DNA from: an uncultured Clostridia bacterium
Lineage (GTDB): Bacteria; Bacillota; Clostridia; Christensenellales; CAG-138
Assembly (NCBI GenBank): GCA_937915925.1
Contig: CALGGM010000014.1
Span: 1-9,965, forward strand
DNA length: 9,965 nucleotides
Direction: 5' to 3'
Below the pieces are notes generated by a model, which saw only the letters and a list, made by a program, of their open reading frames with translations, made no database searches and was not told the DNA's origin. Within the stretch, counting starts at the first letter, position 1. Every line of letters starts with the position of its first letter. Below are positions 6,641-9,965 of this stretch, piece after piece. The position numbers and the translations under genes were made by a program.

Positions 6641-6669
6641 ATTTTACCACGTTTCGAAACAGAATACAA
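6641..6669 (-). promoter_or_regulatory. Possible promoter for the kinase gene, with palindrome GTTTCGAAAC in the spacer
   Basis: On the minus strand TTGTAT (6669-6664) and TAAAAT (6646-6641) are 17 bp apart. The -10 is good and the -35 is weak. The spacer holds a perfect 10-bp palindrome, GTTTCGAAAC (6651-6660), where a regulator could bind. The gap from the MATE stop to the kinase start is 75 bp with no terminator-like hairpin, so read-through from pcp-MATE is also possible. Confidence 0.4.
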
Positions 6670-6687
6670 GAGCCTGCGCCGTTCGGA

Positions 6688-8049
6688 TCAATCGACGCGG
6701 ATCCGGGCGACCGGCTTGATCCATGTGTCCTTGCGATAATAGAGAAAATAGATCAGATTTTTCGCGACGTCGTCGCTTAGCTGCATGACGATAAAGGTCG
6801 TGACAAACGGAAGCTTCAGAAGAAGCCCGAGGATCGCGGCGACGGGGATCACGATCAGATACTGCACGGCGAGATCGCCGAAGAACCCGATGCGCGTATC
6901 GCCGCCCGCGCGGAAGATCCCGACGACCGCGATATACGGGATGTTGCGGAACCCGATCTCGAACGCGTACATCAGAAGCAGCGCGCGCGCAACCGCCTTG
7001 GACGCATCCTCAATCTGAAAGAGATCGACGACGGGACCGCGCAGCATCAGCACGATCGCGCCGAGAAACAGTCCCATGAGCGGCGTCAGCACGAGGAACG
7101 AATTTGCGATCCGCTTCGCGCCGGGCTCGTCGCCCATGCCGATGTGCTTGCCGACCAGAATGTTGCACGAATGGCATACGCCGATGAAGAACACGAAGAC
7201 GAGGTTTTCGATCGTGCGGACCGTGGAAAGCCCCGCGTAGTTCTCCTTGCCCATGTGTCCGAAGATCATGTTGACGATCACGACGGACAGCGACCACAGC
7301 GTTTCGTTCAGAAATGCCGGAAGGCTGCGCTTCCAAAATGGCAGAAAGAAGCCCTTTAAGGCAAAGACCTTACGAAGCGGCGCGATCAGTATATTGCGCT
7401 TTGCGATCGATACGACCAACAGGATCAGCGGTCCCACGGCGGAGCTGATCGCGGTAGCGATTCCCGCGCCGCGCGCGCCGAGCGCAGGCATGCCGAAATG
7501 CCCGAAGATCAGCGCGTAGTTCAACAGCGCGTTCAGCGCTGCCGAAACGCCGCTTGCGACCAGCGGAAGATGGACGTGCTCGGTTGAGCGCAGCACCGTG
7601 GACAGGATCATGTTGAGCACGATCGCGATATACGAGAACGCCGCGACGGACAGATACGAGACGCCGATCGCGCGGAGCGATTCGTCGTTCGTCAGCGCCT
7701 GCATGATGACGTGGGGGAAGAGGATCGAGAGCACGGTTGCGAGCACGCCGACCGGCACGAGCGACACGAGCGCGCAGCCCATGACGCGGCGAATGCCGTC
7801 GATGTTGTTTGCGCCGTGGTACTGTGCCAAAAACACCGCGCACCCGCTGGACACGCCAAACGAGATCAGGTCGACGAAGAACGAGACCTGACTTGCGAGA
7901 TCGACGGCGGCGAGCGCGTCTCCGTTCAGCTGACCGAGCATCAGCATGTCGATGAGGCGGAACGACGCCATCAGCAGGTTTTGCAGCGCGATCGGGATCG
8001 CAAGCGGCAGCATCTCCCGAAAGAACGCTTTGGTAAACAGCTTTTTCAT
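6688..8049 (-). CDS. MATE-family multidrug/toxin exporter
   Basis: An integral membrane antiporter that should export a cationic drug, toxin or metabolite using a Na+ or H+ gradient. The 453 residues are the usual MATE length and are hydrophobic throughout, consistent with 12 transmembrane helices in two related halves. Half one opens with LPLAIPIALQNLLMASFRLIDMLMLGQLNG, where Asp34 and the M-L-G-Q-L pattern are typical of the first helix. Half two opens near residue 240 with SLPAFLNETLWSLSV and shows the MATE-like segment HSCNILVGKHIGMGD. The ATG follows the pcp stop by one base and has no good ribosome binding site of its own, so translation is probably coupled to pcp. The substrate cannot be told from the sequence. 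Confidence 0.92.
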   Translation of the reverse strand: MKKLFTKAFFREMLPLAIPIALQNLLMASFRLIDMLMLGQLNGDALAAVDLASQVSFFVDLISFGVSSGCAVFLAQYHGANNIDGIRRVMGCALVSLVPVGVLATVLSILFPHVIMQALTNDESLRAIGVSYLSVAAFSYIAIVLNMILSTVLRSTEHVHLPLVASGVSAALNALLNYALIFGHFGMPALGARGAGIATAISSAVGPLILLVVSIAKRNILIAPLRKVFALKGFFLPFWKRSLPAFLNETLWSLSVVIVNMIFGHMGKENYAGLSTVRTIENLVFVFFIGVCHSCNILVGKHIGMGDEPGAKRIANSFLVLTPLMGLFLGAIVLMLRGPVVDLFQIEDASKAVARALLLMYAFEIGFRNIPYIAVVGIFRAGGDTRIGFFGDLAVQYLIVIPVAAILGLLLKLPFVTTFIVMQLSDDVAKNLIYFLYYRKDTWIKPVARIRVD

Positions 8050-8050
8050 T

Positions 8051-8632
8051 TCATTCTGCGGGATCGATCGCTTCGATCGCCGCCGTCAGCGCGCGGGCGG
8101 AATCCGAAACCGGAATGCACGACGCGAGCGGCACATGGATGAACGCGGCGCGAACGGGGCTCCCATTGAAGCGTCGCAGCAGGGTATACAGAAGATCGTT
8201 GCAGACATACGTGCCCGCCGAATACGAAATTTTTGCGGGGATCCCGACTCGCGCGATCGCCTCGGTCATGCGGCGAACCGGCAGCGTGGAAAAGTACGCG
8301 GCGAGTCCGTTCGGATCAATCGGCTCGTCCTTCGGCTGACGCCCGGCGTTGTCGGGGATCGACGCGTCGCGCAGGTTCAAACCGACCGCCTCGGGCGTTA
8401 CGGCGTTCCTGCCTGCAGCAAGCCCCACGCAAAGCACCGCGTCCGCGTGAATGCGCTGCGCCGTTTCGATCGCGAGCGCCGCGGCGTCGGAAAATGTCAC
8501 GGGAAGTAGAAGCTTAAAAAGCGTCCATGCGCCGATACTGTCCGGCAGCAGGGAAACGGCTTGCCATGAGGGATTTTCGACTTCGGAACCAAACGGTTCA
8601 AAGCCCGTGATCAGCAGGATTTTCGGTTTCAT
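8051..8632 (-). CDS. pcp: Pyrrolidone-carboxylate peptidase (pyroglutamyl peptidase I)
   Basis: A cytosolic cysteine peptidase (family C15) that removes N-terminal pyroglutamate from peptides. The 193 residues are slightly short of the usual 200-215. The N-terminus has the family motif ILLITGFEPFG, with the Asn-Pro of the next motif at 20-21. The catalytic triad is complete: Glu81 in VTPEAVGLN, Cys144 in SAGTYVCND and His166 in FIHVP. SIPDNAG (91-97) is also conserved. Residue 146 is Asp where most members have His next to the VCN motif, a minor change. The ATG at 8632 is chosen over one at 8692 because the upstream ATG would lie in the -35 box of the promoter; GGAG (8642-8639) sits 6 bases before the chosen start, and MKPKILLITGFEPFG is the normal N-terminus. 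It is the first gene of the minus-strand cluster and nearly abuts the MATE gene. Confidence 0.93.
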   Translation of the reverse strand: MKPKILLITGFEPFGSEVENPSWQAVSLLPDSIGAWTLFKLLLPVTFSDAAALAIETAQRIHADAVLCVGLAAGRNAVTPEAVGLNLRDASIPDNAGRQPKDEPIDPNGLAAYFSTLPVRRMTEAIARVGIPAKISYSAGTYVCNDLLYTLLRRFNGSPVRAAFIHVPLASCIPVSDSARALTAAIEAIDPAE

Positions 8633-8663
8633 GGGGGTCTCCGATCGGGTTTGCTTTTCTCGT

Positions 8664-8692
8664 ATTCTATCATGCGGAGCGCTTTGCGTCAA
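8664..8692 (-). promoter_or_regulatory. pcp: Sigma-A-type promoter of pcp and the minus-strand cluster
   Basis: On the minus strand TTGACG (8692-8687) and TAGAAT (8669-8664) are separated by 17 bp. Each hexamer differs from consensus by one base. Transcription should start near 8657, about 25 bases before the pcp ATG. An A/T-rich tract at 8709-8725 lies upstream and could serve as an UP element. The promoter also settles the start-codon choice for pcp. Confidence 0.8.
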
Positions 8693-8742
8693 ACCCTCTT
8701 CGCTTCCGATTTATTATATTTTTTTCGAGGGCTTCCGAACGG

Positions 8743-8771
8743 TATACAAACGCAATTTCATATGTTAAAAT
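8743..8771 (+). promoter_or_regulatory. glnA: Probable glnA promoter
   Basis: TATACA (8743-8748) and TAAAAT (8766-8771) are 17 bp apart, with 4 and 5 matches to consensus. The predicted start near 8778 leaves a leader of about 55 bases. It is divergent from, and does not overlap, the pcp promoter. I see no clear GlnR, PII-type or sigma-54 site. Confidence 0.55.
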
Positions 8772-8780
8772 GTGGCTGAA

Positions 8781-8801
8781 TGGAGGCGAAAAACGCTTCC
8801 A
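8781..8801 (+). other. Hairpin in the glnA leader
   Basis: TGGAGGCG (8781-8788) pairs with CGCTTCCA (8794-8801) around an AAAAA loop: 8 pairs including one G-T. It would form at the 5' end of the glnA message. The left arm holds a GGAGG that leads to no reading frame and would be hidden in the stem. There is no T tract, so it is not a terminator. It could stabilise the 5' end or take part in regulation; it does not resemble the glutamine riboswitch motifs I know. Confidence 0.45.
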
Positions 8802-8833
8802 AATGAAAAGACAAACGGAGGATTCGCATTCTT

Positions 8834-9965
8834 ATGACCGCACAGGAAATTATGACGATGATTCGGGAGCAGGATATCAAGATGGTCGACTTCAAGATCG
8901 TCGATATCGACGGACAGTTCCGTCATGTCACCATTCCCGCAGCCAATTTCACCGAGGAAACGCTCAGTAACGGCATCGGCTTCGACGCGTCCAATTACGG
9001 CTACGCCGTCGTGGAAAAGAGCGACATGGTCTATATCCCCGATCTCGACACCGCGATGATCGATCCCTTCTGCGGCGTAAAGACGCTTTCCATGATCGGC
9101 AATGCCATGATCATCGATTATCCCCAGAATCGACCGCTCGCGCAGTACCCGAGAAACATCGTGCAGGCTGCCGTGCAGTACATGAAGGATACCGGCATTG
9201 CGGACGAGATGAAGATCCTGCCGGAGTTCGAATTCTACCTCTTCGATCAGGTCGGCTGGAAGGTCGATCATAACGCGATCGCGGCATTCCTCGATGCGGA
9301 CCAGGCGTACTGGAACAGCGAGACCGAAGGACATGGCTGCGTCGTTCCGTTCCAGAAGCACTATCATGCCGCAAAGCCGCTCGACAGAACGTACGAGTGC
9401 CGCAGCGAGATGTGCATGGAGATCGAGAAGGCGGGCATCCCCGTGAAGTATCATCACCCCGAGGTTGGCGGCGCGGGTCAGTTCGAGATCGAACCGCTGC
9501 TCGGCGAGGTCACGAAGATGGCGGACGGCAGCATGATGATTAAATACATCATCCGGAATGTCGCGGAAAAGTTCGGTCTGAGCGCAACGCTCATGCCGAA
9601 GCCCGTATACGGCGAGGCAGGCAGCGGCATGCACGTACACATGGTGCTCTATAAAAACGGCGAGCCGGTGTTCTCTGACGACGAAGGCTATGCGCATCTC
9701 TCCAAGGAAGCGCATTGGTTCATGGGCGGACTTTTAAAGCACATCGCTTCGCTTTGCGCGATCACGAACCCGTCGACGAACTCCTTCAAGCGCCTCGTTC
9801 CGGGCTTTGAAGCGCCGGTCACCGTGGGTTATGCGACCTCGAACCGCAGCGCGGTCATCCGCATTCCCGCCTACGCGAAGTCGCCGAAGATGCGCCGCTT
9901 CGAGCTCAGAAACCCGGACGCGACCTGCAACCCGTACTTCTGCTACGCGGCGATCCTGATGGCGG
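8834..9965 (+). CDS. glnA: Glutamine synthetase type I (3' partial)
   Basis: The product makes glutamine from glutamate, ammonia and ATP and is the main route of ammonium assimilation; the enzyme is a cytosolic dodecamer. The window shows 377 residues of an expected 440-470. The beta-Grasp domain is residues 1 to about 100. The catalytic domain begins with the metal-binding ExE in LPEFEFYLFD (129-138). Later come AGQFEIE (214-220), GEAGSGMHVHM (260-270), NPSTNSFKRLVPG (312-324, the glutamate-side flap region), SNRSAVIRIP (336-345) and RRFELRNPDATCNPY (354-368). The adenylylation-loop tyrosine and the C-terminal Arg used in feedback control lie past the window, so the alpha or beta subtype cannot be judged. 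The ATG at 8834 is the only plausible start; GGAGG (8817-8821) is 12 bases upstream, longer than usual. Confidence 0.96.
   Translation, partial: MTAQEIMTMIREQDIKMVDFKIVDIDGQFRHVTIPAANFTEETLSNGIGFDASNYGYAVVEKSDMVYIPDLDTAMIDPFCGVKTLSMIGNAMIIDYPQNRPLAQYPRNIVQAAVQYMKDTGIADEMKILPEFEFYLFDQVGWKVDHNAIAAFLDADQAYWNSETEGHGCVVPFQKHYHAAKPLDRTYECRSEMCMEIEKAGIPVKYHHPEVGGAGQFEIEPLLGEVTKMADGSMMIKYIIRNVAEKFGLSATLMPKPVYGEAGSGMHVHMVLYKNGEPVFSDDEGYAHLSKEAHWFMGGLLKHIASLCAITNPSTNSFKRLVPGFEAPVTVGYATSNRSAVIRIPAYAKSPKMRRFELRNPDATCNPYFCYAAILMA

Noticed and set aside
6613..6669. An earlier in-frame ATG for the kinase at 6669
   Set aside because: The extra 19 residues have no ribosome binding site and overlap the promoter-like sequence; GGGAGG sits 8 bases before the ATG at 6612.
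8041..8480. Frequent GATCG/CGATC words in the minus-strand genes
   Set aside because: They appear to follow from codon preference (atc, gcg, gat) in GC-rich genes; without a genome-wide count there is no sign of a special signal.
8778..8833. A glutamine riboswitch in the glnA leader
   Set aside because: The leader is short and has one simple hairpin, without the conserved junction of the known glutamine-binding RNA motifs.
8765..9715. A 316-codon open frame on the minus strand
   Set aside because: It runs antisense to glnA, whose catalytic motifs are unmistakable. The antisense frame has no recognisable domain, is His/Arg/Asp-rich as expected from reversed codons, and would overlap the glnA promoter.

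Overview
The window looks like part of a gut-type Clostridia (Firmicutes) chromosome of moderately high GC content. The signs are strong GGAGG-type ribosome binding sites, sigma-A-like promoters, an OhrR-type peroxide sensor close to that of Bacillus, a secreted protein with InlB-type B-repeats, and an intergenic hairpin-rich repeat of a kind common in gut Clostridia. This placement is inference from gene style, and no marker gene fixes the genus. There is no phage, plasmid, IS transposase, CRISPR array, rRNA or tRNA.

Layout. Positions 1-1616 hold the 3' end of a large extracellular repeat protein (two B-repeats, a linker domain, two fibronectin type III-like domains), closed by a strong terminator. 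A 430-base intergenic stretch follows, with a MITE-like repeat of about 116 bp and a second hairpin. Next is a compact organic-peroxide operon on the + strand (2047-3038): a thiol glutathione-peroxidase homologue and an OhrR/MarR repressor overlapping it by one base. It has a clear promoter, a palindromic candidate operator at the predicted start of transcription, and its own terminator. From 3087 to 8632 four genes run on the minus strand. In transcription order they are pyrrolidone-carboxylate peptidase (pcp), a MATE exporter, a sensorless hybrid histidine kinase with one pseudo-receiver and one true receiver, and a 599-residue protein ending in a degenerate HD-GYP domain. At the right edge, divergent from pcp, is a type I glutamine synthetase gene (glnA) cut off by the window end.

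How the genes work together. The peroxidase and OhrR form a self-contained sense-and-detoxify circuit in which the sensor appears to control a peroxidase instead of the usual Ohr. OhrR carries a second cysteine placed as in the two-Cys (Xanthomonas-type) sensors. The kinase and the HD-GYP-like protein are 13 bp apart and probably form one signalling unit. The kinase has no recognisable sensory domain. The HD-GYP-like partner keeps the fold motifs (distal His, HH, GYP) but has lost the metal-binding His and Asp and the catalytic-motif Lys, so it is more likely a binding or scaffold protein than a cyclic-di-GMP phosphodiesterase. This pair is the least conventional element of the window. pcp and the exporter are one base apart and translationally coupled, but no shared substrate can be read from the sequence.
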